Assembly (NCBI RefSeq): GCF_049676595.1
Contig: NZ_CP187259.1
Coordinates: 620,001-684,000, forward strand
Origin: Methanocella_A sp049676595
GTDB lineage: Archaea > Halobacteriota > Methanocellia > Methanocellales > Methanocellaceae
Direction of reading: 5' to 3'
DNA length: 64,000 bases
Part shown: piece by piece, positions 9,324-18,393 of the stretch
How positions within the stretch are numbered: the stretch's first letter is position 1
How the letters are laid out: each line of letters begins with the position of its first letter
Translations under genes and position numbers: made by a program
The notes under the pieces: generated by a model
Databases searched by the model: none
Told to the model about the DNA's origin: nothing
What the model saw: only the letters and a program-made list of their open reading frames with translations

Positions 9324-10232
9324 ATGAACAGTATGGAGCACACTGCGGTAAAAAAGCTGAAGCTGGCAAACGGCAGCGAGTGGAACTTTGTTCCAACCGG
9401 GGATACGGTTGGGGTCGTAGAAAAAGCCGCTTCGCTCCTGGGGCTTTCGAATGGCTCTCCGCGCTCCGGCACAAACATCATATTCGTTCTGGGCGACCCC
9501 AGAGTCCAAAACAAGGCCGCCCCTGGAATCGATCAGTATCCCGAGCTTCATCATCTGCCTGCAAATGGGTGGAAACCGCTCTACTTGGGCGAAATACGGC
9601 TGTGGACCCATTCTGTAGTATCGGATGTTCTATGCGAGGTCAACGGTCTGGCCGGAAATATCCACGAAGTAACTCGCTTATATTTGTCGCTCTTACCGTT
9701 GTACAATCAGGTCGTCTACTCTGGAGGGCTTCCGTTTCATGCTGCGATGATCGAACATGCCGGCAAGTGTGTGCTGATCACGGCCACTTCCGGAACGGGC
9801 AAGTCGACTTGCTGCCGCCGCGTTCCTGACCCCTGGAAACCCCTCTGCGATGACGAGACTGTACTCGTGCGAACCGGGCGGGAGTATCGTGCTCACCCGT
9901 TTCCTACCTGGAGCAATTATCTATCTGGGCGCACGGAGATACCCTGTAACGTGCAGCAGAGCCTGCCCCCGGCAGGAATTTTTTTCCTCGAGCAGGCACA
10001 GATCGATCAGGTGCTCCCGGTAAAAAATAGCATGGCAGCACATGCCCTTTTTAACTCTGCAAAGCACGTGTATTATAAATTTAACATCTACTTAACCAAA
10101 GATGAGCTTTACAACTTAAATAGAAAATTATTCGAAAACGCGTGCGAGCTTTCACAATCAGTCCCAATTTTTAAATTACAAGCCAGCCTGGGCGGCCAGT
10201 TCTGGGAAGAAATGGACAAGGTGCTACAATAG
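9324..10232 (+). CDS. scmC: HPr-kinase-like protein (ScmC-like), copy 1
   Basis: 302 aa. Contains a P-loop ATSGTGKST at about residues 154-162 and then CDDETVLVR, the layout of HPr kinase/phosphorylase-type proteins (P-loop followed by an acidic pair). HPr-kinase-like enzymes in lasso-peptide clusters phosphorylate the peptide; a similar role on the six-Cys product is inferred. It aligns along its whole length with 20667-21581, sharing GTGKSTCCRR, HPFPTW, YNVQQ/CNVQQ and FW-EEM-x-KVL. ATG 9333 is an alternative start. The gene follows the precursor by about 93 nt. No HPr protein or sugar phosphotransferase system is visible, which argues against a classical HPr kinase role. Confidence 0.75.
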   Translation: MNSMEHTAVKKLKLANGSEWNFVPTGDTVGVVEKAASLLGLSNGSPRSGTNIIFVLGDPRVQNKAAPGIDQYPELHHLPANGWKPLYLGEIRLWTHSVVSDVLCEVNGLAGNIHEVTRLYLSLLPLYNQVVYSGGLPFHAAMIEHAGKCVLITATSGTGKSTCCRRVPDPWKPLCDDETVLVRTGREYRAHPFPTWSNYLSGRTEIPCNVQQSLPPAGIFFLEQAQIDQVLPVKNSMAAHALFNSAKHVYYKFNIYLTKDELYNLNRKLFENACELSQSVPIFKLQASLGGQFWEEMDKVLQ

Positions 10233-10263
10233 CTATCCATGAAAAAGTGATTGCGGTAATCCT

Positions 10264-10938
10264 ATGAATGATGCGGCTGCGGAATCTTCCATCAACGAAA
10301 CCATGCTTTGCGTCGGGAATAGCATGTACCCTACCTTGAAGGTTCTCGATACTCTCTTCATAGCGCCGTATCATGATACTGAGGTCAAACGAGGGGATAT
10401 CATTGTATTTATCGCTCCCGGGGGCCGGAAAGTGACACACCGGATCGTATCGATCGGTAATGAGGGAATAATGACCCGGGGAGATAATAATTACGATGTC
10501 GACAGCTGGCTGCTTAAAAAAAGCGACATCATCGGCCGTGTCATCTACGTACGGCGAGGGAGCCGGAAGTTTAAAATTTCCGGTGGGCATGCCGGGACTC
10601 TTACTGGCTTTAGACATCATCTGGTTTGCGCAGTTAAAGTCCGTGCTTCCCGGCTCTTAAAGCCCGTCTATCATCTGATGGTCCGATCGGGGCTCTTTCG
10701 GATATGGCTTCCGGAACGCCTGAAGCCACGAGTATTATCCTTCAAACGCGCTGAAGGCCTGGAGCTACAATTGATGATGGGCAGGAAAATTATCGGGTCC
10801 TTCGATCGGACTACGGGGAGGTGGGTGATAAAGCCGCCTTTCAGGCTTTTCATCGATGAGAAGGCGTTGCGGGATCACGCTGCTATCTCATGCCACTCCT
10901 TCCTTGAAACGGCTGACAGTGAGGCTTACCATGAGTGA
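10264..10938 (+). CDS. S26-family signal-peptidase-like protease without membrane anchor
   Basis: 224 aa. Catalytic Ser in GNSMYPTL (Ser20) and a THRI box with His59. Archaeal and SipW-type S26 enzymes use His as base, where bacterial ones use Lys. The GDNN motif follows near residue 73. Normal signal peptidases start with a membrane helix; here only 19 polar residues precede the Ser, so the enzyme looks cytosolic. The C-terminal half (about 120-224) has no match I recognise. It sits between the HPr-kinase-like gene and a nucleotidyltransferase whose ATG overlaps its stop region by 8 nt. Neither ABC exporter has a peptidase domain, so this is the best candidate for leader removal. Confidence 0.75.
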   Translation: MNDAAAESSINETMLCVGNSMYPTLKVLDTLFIAPYHDTEVKRGDIIVFIAPGGRKVTHRIVSIGNEGIMTRGDNNYDVDSWLLKKSDIIGRVIYVRRGSRKFKISGGHAGTLTGFRHHLVCAVKVRASRLLKPVYHLMVRSGLFRIWLPERLKPRVLSFKRAEGLELQLMMGRKIIGSFDRTTGRWVIKPPFRLFIDEKALRDHAAISCHSFLETADSEAYHE

Positions 10939-12157
10939 TCAGGCACAACCGGCCACTAGTGCTGCCTTACTGGAAAACGTCCGCAAGCTTAACCGTGAAT
11001 TTACGCTCGCAGGAGAGCCAGTTAATGCAATTCTAAAACTACCTGATGACCAGTTGCTCTATCTTCTTTCAGTATTCCGAAATGAGCCGACCCCACGTAT
11101 AGATATCACTCAGCCTCAGTGGCGACATTTAATCTCGACCTTGGACAGTCACATGATCCTGCCTGTCTTTTATGAAAAACTGCGTTTACTACCCATCGAC
11201 ATGCGTCCTCCATGCGAAGTGATGGACGCTCTAAGATCGGCTTACATGTCGAGTGATTTAAAGTCGGCGATGAGGAGCAGGCAGTTAACAAGCGTCCTGG
11301 TAGCGTTCAATAAGCGTGGTATCCGATCCATACTTCTAAAGGGCAGCGCCTTATCTTTATATTTATACGATCGTCCTGCTTCGAGGCCCTGTCTCGACAT
11401 CGATCTGCTCGTCATGCCGCAGGATGCCCTCGCGGCTCGTGAGATACTGGAGAATATGGGCTATAAGTGTATGGAAAACCGGGTTGATGTCTCAGAAGCC
11501 GGATATTGCGAAGAAGTATTTTTCCCGAGACTGCCGGGGATCGGTCATCATATGGTCGAGATCCACTGGAATCTTTTCTCGTTTAGCCTGCTCAGCCAGA
11601 AAATTGATATCAGGCAGCTTTTTTCGAGGGCGAGAAAAGTCGAGTGGAACGGCATGACTGTGGAAGTGCTTGATCCGATCGATTCCCTTCTACATGCCGC
11701 GGCACACCTGATCTATCATCACAGCCAGAGTATCCGGCTGAACTGGGTTTACGATATTTACCTTCTGTGCAATATGCTAAAAGAGCCTTCCGAGTGGGAG
11801 ATTTTATTAGCAAGAAGCGTTGAATGTGGAGCTCGTTTAGCGCTGGAAGAATCGATCAAGATGGCACAGTGCTGGACAGGTTTACAAATCCCTCCTGGCT
11901 TTTCGGACTTTTCGAAGTGGCCATCGCCCGACGACCATGAAATTATTGCTTTTTCCCACGCTATGGACGGCAGGACTGTAAACCTGTTCAGGATGGTCTT
12001 ACCTCAGAACGCCAGTGCGTGCGAAAAAATTAAGTTAATCTTTCGTCTTATCTTTCCTGCTCCGGAGCAAATGCACAATTTTTACCCCAGGTCCAGGGGA
12101 AAGCCCTTATACCAGGCTTACCTTATCCGGTGGTGGCAGTTATTGAAAAAACTATAA
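10931..12157 (+). CDS. Nucleotidyltransferase-fold protein (NTP_transf_5 type) of RiPP clusters
   Basis: 408 aa. The nucleotidyltransferase signature is a Gly-Ser followed by D-x-D: LLKGSALSLYLYDRP then LDIDLLVMP, with EIHWNLFS and an H-x-x-x-H stretch (HAAAHLIYHH) further on. This large uncharacterised family is common beside lasso and other RiPP genes and may modify or help activate the peptide. I chose ATG 10931 (MSDQAQ), which overlaps the peptidase gene by 8 nt; the frame is open from 10856. It is the last gene of the RiPP run, and an 80-nt gap with a TATA box separates it from the next operon. Biochemical role unknown. Confidence 0.75.
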   Translation: MSDQAQPATSAALLENVRKLNREFTLAGEPVNAILKLPDDQLLYLLSVFRNEPTPRIDITQPQWRHLISTLDSHMILPVFYEKLRLLPIDMRPPCEVMDALRSAYMSSDLKSAMRSRQLTSVLVAFNKRGIRSILLKGSALSLYLYDRPASRPCLDIDLLVMPQDALAAREILENMGYKCMENRVDVSEAGYCEEVFFPRLPGIGHHMVEIHWNLFSFSLLSQKIDIRQLFSRARKVEWNGMTVEVLDPIDSLLHAAAHLIYHHSQSIRLNWVYDIYLLCNMLKEPSEWEILLARSVECGARLALEESIKMAQCWTGLQIPPGFSDFSKWPSPDDHEIIAFSHAMDGRTVNLFRMVLPQNASACEKIKLIFRLIFPAPEQMHNFYPRSRGKPLYQAYLIRWWQLLKKL

Positions 12158-12198
12158 ACCATCGTTTGCTTATACAATATGCCCCATATTAACAAAGG

Positions 12199-12206
12199 TT
12201 ATATAT
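12199..12206 (+). promoter_or_regulatory. TATA box of the MoxR/DUF58 operon
   Basis: TTATATAT 32-39 nt before the first ATG of the operon at 12238, in an AT-rich gap after the nucleotidyltransferase gene. Spacing and sequence fit an archaeal promoter and mark the break between the RiPP genes and the following operon. Confidence 0.5.
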
Positions 12207-12237
12207 TCTATCTTCTATCAGAGATGAATGTGCTCTT

Positions 12238-12501
12238 ATGTGGACTAAAAGTCAGAGACTGATCGCCACTTTCGGCGTACTGGTTATGATCATATTAGCG
12301 CTGTTAGTTCTCTTCAAGAGCCTTAATCCCGAGTACTTCTTCGTTCTCAGCCTGATCAGTTTCCTGATCATCATCGAGCTGGCAGGCCCCTTCATGACAA
12401 AGCCGAAGTGGAGGTCGAGGGTGAATATTGTTATAGTAGTTGGTGTAATCATATTTGGCATAATGGTATATTCGAAAGTGATGGAAATCATCGGGTTCTA
12501 A
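12238..12501 (+). CDS. Small integral membrane protein
   Basis: 87 aa with three predicted membrane helices (about residues 8-28, 33-50 and 62-83) and short basic loops (KPKWRSR). No family recognised. It is the first gene after the promoter at 12199 and lies 45 nt before the large surface protein at 12547, so it probably belongs to that operon. Its size and lack of motifs suggest an accessory membrane subunit; nothing more can be said. Confidence 0.65.
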   Translation: MWTKSQRLIATFGVLVMIILALLVLFKSLNPEYFFVLSLISFLIIIELAGPFMTKPKWRSRVNIVIVVGVIIFGIMVYSKVMEIIGF

Positions 12502-12546
12502 TCGGTTCATAAAACGGTTGAGCAGGTTCGTGTCGGGGGTGTTAAT

Positions 12547-14961
12547 GTGCAGCTTAAGGAGTCTCTTGTCATAATCTCGGGCATATCCTTCTTGTTACTG
12601 CTAGTTTTTGCCTCTCCGGTGCCGGCGCAGGCATCTGACACGCTAGTTATACACGAAGACCCGAGTAACCTGACTGCCTGGAACAATCCTCCCTTTGACT
12701 ATAAGTTAAATATGCTGATGCAATACATGCTGTTAAGCACTTATGATATCGCCATAGACCTCAACAATTCCGATTACAACAGCTCGGTAATGCACTTAAA
12801 CGAACTCTTGTCGACTTATGAAGATTACCGCGTGCTACTATTCTACTATAATCGTTCAGATCCGCTGGTCTGGGAGCGGTTTTTGAGTTCCGACGTATTG
12901 ATACGCAGCATCACGATGATCGTAAATGATTCTTACGAATATAACCAGAATTATAAGTTATATTCCTCGTACGTCGCTGAAGGCGATATGGTCAATGCTA
13001 CGATATATGGTAAAAAACTTCAGGGCTCTTACCAGAACCTCACCAGATCGAATGAAGCTATCGTTTCTAACATGCCTTATCTGCTTAACGCTCACAACGA
13101 CACGCAGATTTTTACTCACCCTCTGGAACAGGCAATAATGCTTTTCGACAGTTACGCCAAAACCGTGAATGATCAAGAGCAGACTATCGATGAATTGCTG
13201 CGTACTACCAACCTCACGATAGAGCTAAACAAAAATCAGGTTGCGGTCGGCGATACTCTGATTCTGAGCTCCTCTTTGACCGATAGTGCCGGCAATCCTC
13301 TGGGCAACTCTAAGGTATCGTATTACTTCGACGAGCGCCGGGTAGGCGATGCCCTGACCGATGAAAGTGGCCACTGTTCATTAATTTATAACGTTACCGG
13401 GGATTCTAGAAATAACCAGTCCGTGCACGCAGAATACCTCCCGGGCAGCAGGAACATAGTACCTGGCATAAGCAGTCGTGTCTGGTTTGAAGTGATCGAG
13501 GAAAGTACCTCGATGAACATGACTGCAGAATTCACCGATGCCGCATATGGAAAAAGCATTAACGTTAGCGGAACGCTGAAGACGATCAACGGCGCTCCGG
13601 TATCAAATAGATCCATCAACGTCAGTCTTGGAAATAACCTTACAGGCAGCTGCTATACTGATAACGATGGATATTACAGTTATTTATTAATTGTTGGCGA
13701 AAACACGACCAGTGGTATCTCGTCGCTACAATCGAAGTTCAAGCCTGCGGCAGAGTCTAAGGATGTGTTCTTACCATCCGTATCGGAACCTATCCCGGTC
13801 GAAATTCACAGAGAAAACACTCTTCTGACCTTCAGTGCCCTGAATAGCCGATATTACGGCGGAGATATCATAGAAACCTATGGCTATCTTACTACTGATG
13901 GTGGCCTGCCGGTAAGGAATGTCAGCATCGGGATATTTTCAGATGACCGGCATCTGGCTTCATGTTATACTGATGAGGCTGGTTACTATGCAGCTTCCGT
14001 ACCAATTCCCTACAATATTTCCCAGGGCAGCCATGACCTGTATGCAGCGTATTCTCAGGAGAACGGGTCTTTATATCCCTCGGAAAGTGACAGGATTACT
14101 GCCTCGTTCGATTCTTCGACGCCTGAAATCCTGCTTAATAGTACTCCTTTGATCTTGTTTGCCGGAGATACTCTTGATCTTAACGGCACAGTTACCATAC
14201 TAGACCAACGGCCTGTTCCCGGCCAGAGGTTGAACGTTACCCGGTCCGATATTCCATTCGGGGAGGTTATAACCGATGCCAACGGCAGCTTCGTGTTTTC
14301 TCAGAGGATCGGATACAATGAGTCACCCGGCCTGTTCACCGTTTCCCTGGTCACGGATGACGACGGCCTGATCACAAAAACGACTACTTCCGCCGGGACG
14401 GTTTTGATAATACCTGCGGATAAGGGGTCGATCGCGCTATTATTCGTACTGGTGGCCGGAGTATCCTTTATACTGGTATTAGTGGCCACCAGCATTGATA
14501 GAAAAATATTATCCTTTATTCAGAGAAGGATTAAACAATTCACAGAGGTTGAACCAGTCGTTCTTGTCGAAAACAAAGACGGAGTAATTGCTGATAAATT
14601 CCGGCCCTCTGTCGAGGTATTTAACCTTGATGCCGAGATCGCCTGGCTGAAAGAATCCATCGCTTCAAATGACTATCGGGAAGCGGTTACCCGTATTTAC
14701 ATGGCTTCGAGGCAAATCTTCATCGCTCGCGGGAATCGTTTACCCTCATCGGCTACGCATAGGGAATTTCATGATCTCTTTATCCAAAAATACTCGCTGC
14801 TATCAAAGCCGATTAGTCTCATCATAAACAAATATGAATCCATTCGTTTCGCCCGGCAGAATGTTGATACGAAAGACCTGGCCGAATCCATCGACAAGCT
14901 TCAGGAGATATACGAGTCTTTGTATTCTAATAAGCAAAACCCGGGAGATCGAGAGTTATGA
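12547..14961 (+). CDS. Secreted/membrane protein with Ig-like repeats and DUF4129-type C-terminus
   Basis: 804 aa. GTG start with GGGGG seven bases upstream. An N-terminal hydrophobic segment ending VPAQAS looks like a signal peptide. The extracellular part (about 30-620) has many N-x-S/T sites and several beta-sandwich repeats of the carboxypeptidase-regulatory or Ig type (recurring YTDNDGYYSY, YTDEAGYYA, TDANGSFVF). One membrane helix lies near 635-655, then a cytoplasmic domain resembling DUF4129 (EAVTRIYMASRQIF, SATHREFHDLF). DUF4129 is usually the tail of transglutaminase-like membrane proteins in MoxR/DUF58 operons, but no transglutaminase Cys-His-Asp core is visible. The stop overlaps the next gene by 4 nt. 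Confidence 0.78.
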   Translation: MQLKESLVIISGISFLLLLVFASPVPAQASDTLVIHEDPSNLTAWNNPPFDYKLNMLMQYMLLSTYDIAIDLNNSDYNSSVMHLNELLSTYEDYRVLLFYYNRSDPLVWERFLSSDVLIRSITMIVNDSYEYNQNYKLYSSYVAEGDMVNATIYGKKLQGSYQNLTRSNEAIVSNMPYLLNAHNDTQIFTHPLEQAIMLFDSYAKTVNDQEQTIDELLRTTNLTIELNKNQVAVGDTLILSSSLTDSAGNPLGNSKVSYYFDERRVGDALTDESGHCSLIYNVTGDSRNNQSVHAEYLPGSRNIVPGISSRVWFEVIEESTSMNMTAEFTDAAYGKSINVSGTLKTINGAPVSNRSINVSLGNNLTGSCYTDNDGYYSYLLIVGENTTSGISSLQSKFKPAAESKDVFLPSVSEPIPVEIHRENTLLTFSALNSRYYGGDIIETYGYLTTDGGLPVRNVSIGIFSDDRHLASCYTDEAGYYAASVPIPYNISQGSHDLYAAYSQENGSLYPSESDRITASFDSSTPEILLNSTPLILFAGDTLDLNGTVTILDQRPVPGQRLNVTRSDIPFGEVITDANGSFVFSQRIGYNESPGLFTVSLVTDDDGLITKTTTSAGTVLIIPADKGSIALLFVLVAGVSFILVLVATSIDRKILSFIQRRIKQFTEVEPVVLVENKDGVIADKFRPSVEVFNLDAEIAWLKESIASNDYREAVTRIYMASRQIFIARGNRLPSSATHREFHDLFIQKYSLLSKPISLIINKYESIRFARQNVDTKDLAESIDKLQEIYESLYSNKQNPGDREL

Positions 14962-15947
14962 AAAAAACCTCCGTCATCGTACTTCTCGCTGTGCTGGTAG
15001 TTATTGTACTACTTATTGGCAGGTTTAATTTCTCCGAAGCCGACTTCAGCATGTCAAATCCGGCATGGAATGGCATGACACAGTTCTCCGGAAACGGCAC
15101 TGTAAATTACTTGTATGCGATATCTGACCTCTCCGGAGTCGGGGAAAATAACACAGTACTAATCGTAGGTCCCACCCTCAATTATACCCCGGAAGAATCT
15201 GCGCAGGCGCGTATGTTCGCCGAGCGGGGAGGTACGATCATCGTGATGGACGATTTTGGTACTTCGAATACTTTGCTGAACTATATGGAGTCTCCGATTA
15301 CGCTACATCAGGCACCGGTTTGCGATTACGAGAATTATTATAAGCGCCCGTCTTTTCCGGTAATCGTCGACATAAAGAACACGAGTGTGACTACTGGCGT
15401 AAGTTCGCTGGTACTAAATCACCCTGCATCGTTAAACATATCCGGAAACGCAATTATCCTCGCAAACACCTCTCGTCTGAGCTGGGTCGATGAGAACGCC
15501 AACATACTCATCGACGGTAACGAAAATTTTAACGCTTCTCCGATCATAGCCCGCGCCAAATATGGCAAGGGCGAAGTGATCGTTGTCAGCGATCCTGATG
15601 TCATAGTCAACGTTATGGTGGATCAGGGTGAGAACAGCGTCTTCGCATCAAATATCATGAAAAAAGGCACAGTCTATCTGGACATTTCCCATGGCCAGAA
15701 GATTCCGCCCTTAGAGTCCATATTCTTTATCCTTAAAAACGATCTAGTCGCTCAGCTACTATGCTCTCTGCTCATCATGTTAACCGGCTACGTTGTATAC
15801 CGGCGTGCCAGTATAAAAAAGGCGATTCTCGGCCCCGAGCCCGAGATGCAGGAGCCAGCATCCAAAAAACGCTCAATTGTAGATTTCATAAAAGCAAAGC
15901 TTCCGGCCAAGGAAAGCGATATAAAAGAGTTAGATAAAAAGCTATAG
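14958..15947 (+). CDS. DUF4350-type membrane protein
   Basis: 329 aa. N-terminal membrane anchor (5-22), an extracytoplasmic alpha/beta domain with VLIVGPTLNYTPEE, FAERGGTIIVMDDFG and a conserved KYGKGEVIVVSDPD, then a second helix (about 258-278) and a basic tail. This layout fits the DUF4350 family (a class-I glutamine amidotransferase-like fold) that accompanies MoxR, DUF58 and DUF4129 proteins. It overlaps the upstream gene by ATGA and precedes the MoxR gene by 8 nt, so translation is probably coupled. Molecular function is not known. Confidence 0.75.
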   Translation: MKKTSVIVLLAVLVVIVLLIGRFNFSEADFSMSNPAWNGMTQFSGNGTVNYLYAISDLSGVGENNTVLIVGPTLNYTPEESAQARMFAERGGTIIVMDDFGTSNTLLNYMESPITLHQAPVCDYENYYKRPSFPVIVDIKNTSVTTGVSSLVLNHPASLNISGNAIILANTSRLSWVDENANILIDGNENFNASPIIARAKYGKGEVIVVSDPDVIVNVMVDQGENSVFASNIMKKGTVYLDISHGQKIPPLESIFFILKNDLVAQLLCSLLIMLTGYVVYRRASIKKAILGPEPEMQEPASKKRSIVDFIKAKLPAKESDIKELDKKL

Positions 15948-15955
15948 GGGATACG

Positions 15956-16933
15956 ATGGTGGATATTCAAGCTAAAGCAATCGAACAGGAATTGTACGAC
16001 ATGGGCGTTTTCAAGTCCCTGTCGACCTGCATCACAGGCGAAGTTAAGAAGGTTATTGTGGGCAAAGATACGCTCATACAGGACATTCTCATCGCTCTGT
16101 TGTCAGAAGGCAACATCATGCTCGACGGAGTGCCCGGCCTGGCAAAAACATCGATCGCCAAAGCGTTTGCCGCTACGCTGGATCTGGACTTCAAGCGTCT
16201 CCAGTTTGTGCCGGACATCCTCCCGTCGGATATCACCGGCACTTACGTGTACAACCAGAATGATTCGTCCTTCTCCCTGAAGAAGGGCCCGATTTTCACC
16301 AACATCCTCCTGGTCGACGAAGTGAACCGGGCGTCCCCTAAGACACAATCCTCTCTACTGGAAGCCATGGAAGAGAAGCAGGTCTCGATCGATGGCACAA
16401 CTATGCCGCTCCCATATCCCTTCATGGTTATCACCACCCAGAACCCCATCGATATCATAGGTACCTTCCCTCTCCCGGAAGCGCAGATCGACCGTTTCAT
16501 GTTCAAGCTCAACGTCGATTATCCCACTCCTGAGGAAGAGCTCGATATCCTCAAAGCGAAGAACGAGAACGCATGCGGTGCGGTGGAAAGGGTACTGGCC
16601 GCCGACGACGTGGTGAACTTGATCAATATTGTCCGGCAAGTCCATGTCGATGACAAGGTCATCGAATACATCAGGGACTTAATCCTGGCTTCCCGCTCTC
16701 ATGAGAAAATTCTCCTGGGCGGCAGCCCCCGGGCTTCGATTGCCTTGCTGAAAGCCTCTAAGGCCGTTGCCGCTATTGATGGCAGGGACTACGTCATCCC
16801 GGACGATATTAAGTATCTTGCGCCGAGGATCCTGAACCACCGGCTCATCATCAAGCCTGAGTACGAGTTCGAAAACATCACCACCTTCGATATCATCGAA
16901 GAGCTGCTGAACACGGTAAAAATCCCCGCTTAA
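15956..16933 (+). CDS. MoxR-family AAA+ ATPase
   Basis: 325 aa. Walker A in GVPGLAKTS (about residue 60), Walker B LLVDEVNRASP (about 118), sensor motif TTQNPID, and the Arg-finger region PLPEAQIDRFMFKL. MoxR ATPases act as chaperones that help assemble or activate complexes, typically with a DUF58 and VWA-type partner encoded next door, as here (DUF58 starts 16 nt downstream). The lid domain LGGSPRASIALLKASKA is intact. The gene is codirectional and tightly spaced with its neighbours. I see no anomaly. Confidence 0.93.
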   Translation: MVDIQAKAIEQELYDMGVFKSLSTCITGEVKKVIVGKDTLIQDILIALLSEGNIMLDGVPGLAKTSIAKAFAATLDLDFKRLQFVPDILPSDITGTYVYNQNDSSFSLKKGPIFTNILLVDEVNRASPKTQSSLLEAMEEKQVSIDGTTMPLPYPFMVITTQNPIDIIGTFPLPEAQIDRFMFKLNVDYPTPEEELDILKAKNENACGAVERVLAADDVVNLINIVRQVHVDDKVIEYIRDLILASRSHEKILLGGSPRASIALLKASKAVAAIDGRDYVIPDDIKYLAPRILNHRLIIKPEYEFENITTFDIIEELLNTVKIPA

Positions 16934-16949
16934 TCGGCTGGCCGGTAAG

Positions 16950-18389
16950 ATGCAGGTAAAGGATTATACCGTCTTCATTGTCGGGCTGACATTCTTAGTA
17001 CTGGGCCTGCTCACCGGGGGTATCATCTTTTACCTCGGGTTGATCTTGGCGATCTTAGCTGTCTTTGTGGATGGCTTCCTGCTGATGTACCGGCGGTTCA
17101 GTATTTCTCGCAGTCTCATTGTTCGCCGGGGTTTCTCCCGGCGAGACCTGCTCCTCGGCACAGCTACTCAGCTGGTGACTTCACTGGAATATGCTGGCAG
17201 GACGAAGCATCGTGCACTTGTACGTCAGCCTGTTCACCCTACCATGATTGTCATAAAACCTATCCCGGAGCAAATCGAACTATCCCGGGATGTGCCAGTC
17301 TACTTTAACCTGGAGCTTAAGCCTGGACAGGCGGGCGAGGTTTATCTCGAGCCGATGAGCCTTGTGATATCGTCGGCCTTCTTCAGGGAGTCTATACAGT
17401 TAGGTAGTCGTGAGAAGATTAACGTACACGTGGGGGTTGGCTCTGCGGACGTCCGATCAAGCGCATCAAACTCGGACAAACAATATTCAGACTTTCTCCT
17501 CAGTAAGCTCATCGAAACCCGTGGCGGTACTGACTTTTCGACCATCCGCAACTATGCGGCAGGGGACGACATCAAGAACATCGACTGGGCTCGTTCGGCC
17601 AGAGCCGGGATTCTAGTTATAAGGGAGTACGAAGAGGATCGCCCGCTCCCTGTATTCTTCCTGATCGACGTGGACAGCAGCATGGGTACAGGTGATGTGT
17701 CTTCAGAACTTTACTCCGCTGTCAATCTGACTGCTCTGCTCATCAAAAGGCTGACCACTGATAGCAACATGTTCGGGCTTGCCTGTTTTTCCAGAGAAGG
17801 CGTAGTCAAGTACCAATGGCTTGGCATCGGCAGGGACCACCTGTCAAAGATCAGGGAGATCCTGACATGGCTCGAGCCAGAGAAGTCTTCCTCGTTAACG
17901 ATCAAGAACGACCTTTCGCTGACTGACGCAAACATTGCCAGAAGCGCTCTTCGAACTTCCCCTGGCCTTGAAGTGCTCAGTACTGTGATGGACGAGACCA
18001 TCAAGGAGCACTCTGCCAACGTCAAAGCTGACGGCTTCATGAAAGCTGTATCCAAAGTCTCCCGGTCGATCGACACGCCCTGCCAGATCGTGGTGCTGAC
18101 CAACCTGTCGATGGGCCTCGCAAGCCTGATGAATGGCATCCGCATGGCGAAATACTACGGGCATTCTGTCTCTGTGGTGCTGACACCTCACATCTGGTAT
18201 ACTGACAAAGAGCAGATCGACGCCGAGACGTGCTATGAGAAGTACCAGCAGGTAAAAAATACGTTAGCCCGCATACGGGGCTCAGGCAGCGTCAAAGTCA
18301 TCGATCTATGCTTGACCGACCGGCCGGAAGATTCTATATATAGAAGTAGCACGTATCGCCAGCTTACTGCGGGCTTAAGAAGGTGGTGA
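16950..18389 (+). CDS. DUF58 / VWA-like protein, MoxR partner
   Basis: 479 aa. Two N-terminal membrane helices (about 8-46), then a beta-rich region, and the DUF58 hallmark RNYAAGDDIKNIDW followed by the VWA-like metal site DVDSSMGTG (Asp, Ser and Ser). Family members are thought to be MoxR substrates or partners in assembling envelope complexes. The start ATG is 16 nt after the MoxR stop, and the next gene begins with GTG 4 nt after this stop. The C-terminal part keeps the VWA fold (SVVLTPHIWYTDKEQ). Confidence 0.88.
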   Translation: MQVKDYTVFIVGLTFLVLGLLTGGIIFYLGLILAILAVFVDGFLLMYRRFSISRSLIVRRGFSRRDLLLGTATQLVTSLEYAGRTKHRALVRQPVHPTMIVIKPIPEQIELSRDVPVYFNLELKPGQAGEVYLEPMSLVISSAFFRESIQLGSREKINVHVGVGSADVRSSASNSDKQYSDFLLSKLIETRGGTDFSTIRNYAAGDDIKNIDWARSARAGILVIREYEEDRPLPVFFLIDVDSSMGTGDVSSELYSAVNLTALLIKRLTTDSNMFGLACFSREGVVKYQWLGIGRDHLSKIREILTWLEPEKSSSLTIKNDLSLTDANIARSALRTSPGLEVLSTVMDETIKEHSANVKADGFMKAVSKVSRSIDTPCQIVVLTNLSMGLASLMNGIRMAKYYGHSVSVVLTPHIWYTDKEQIDAETCYEKYQQVKNTLARIRGSGSVKVIDLCLTDRPEDSIYRSSTYRQLTAGLRRW

Positions 18390-18393
18390 ACAG

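Noticed and set aside
970..12157. Classical lasso-peptide gene cluster
   Set aside because: No asparagine-synthetase-like cyclase and no transglutaminase-like B2 peptidase; radical SAM enzymes are present instead.
12547..14961. Transglutaminase-like enzyme
   Set aside because: Only the DUF4129-like tail fits; no Cys-His-Asp catalytic core is visible, and the middle is made of Ig-like repeats.
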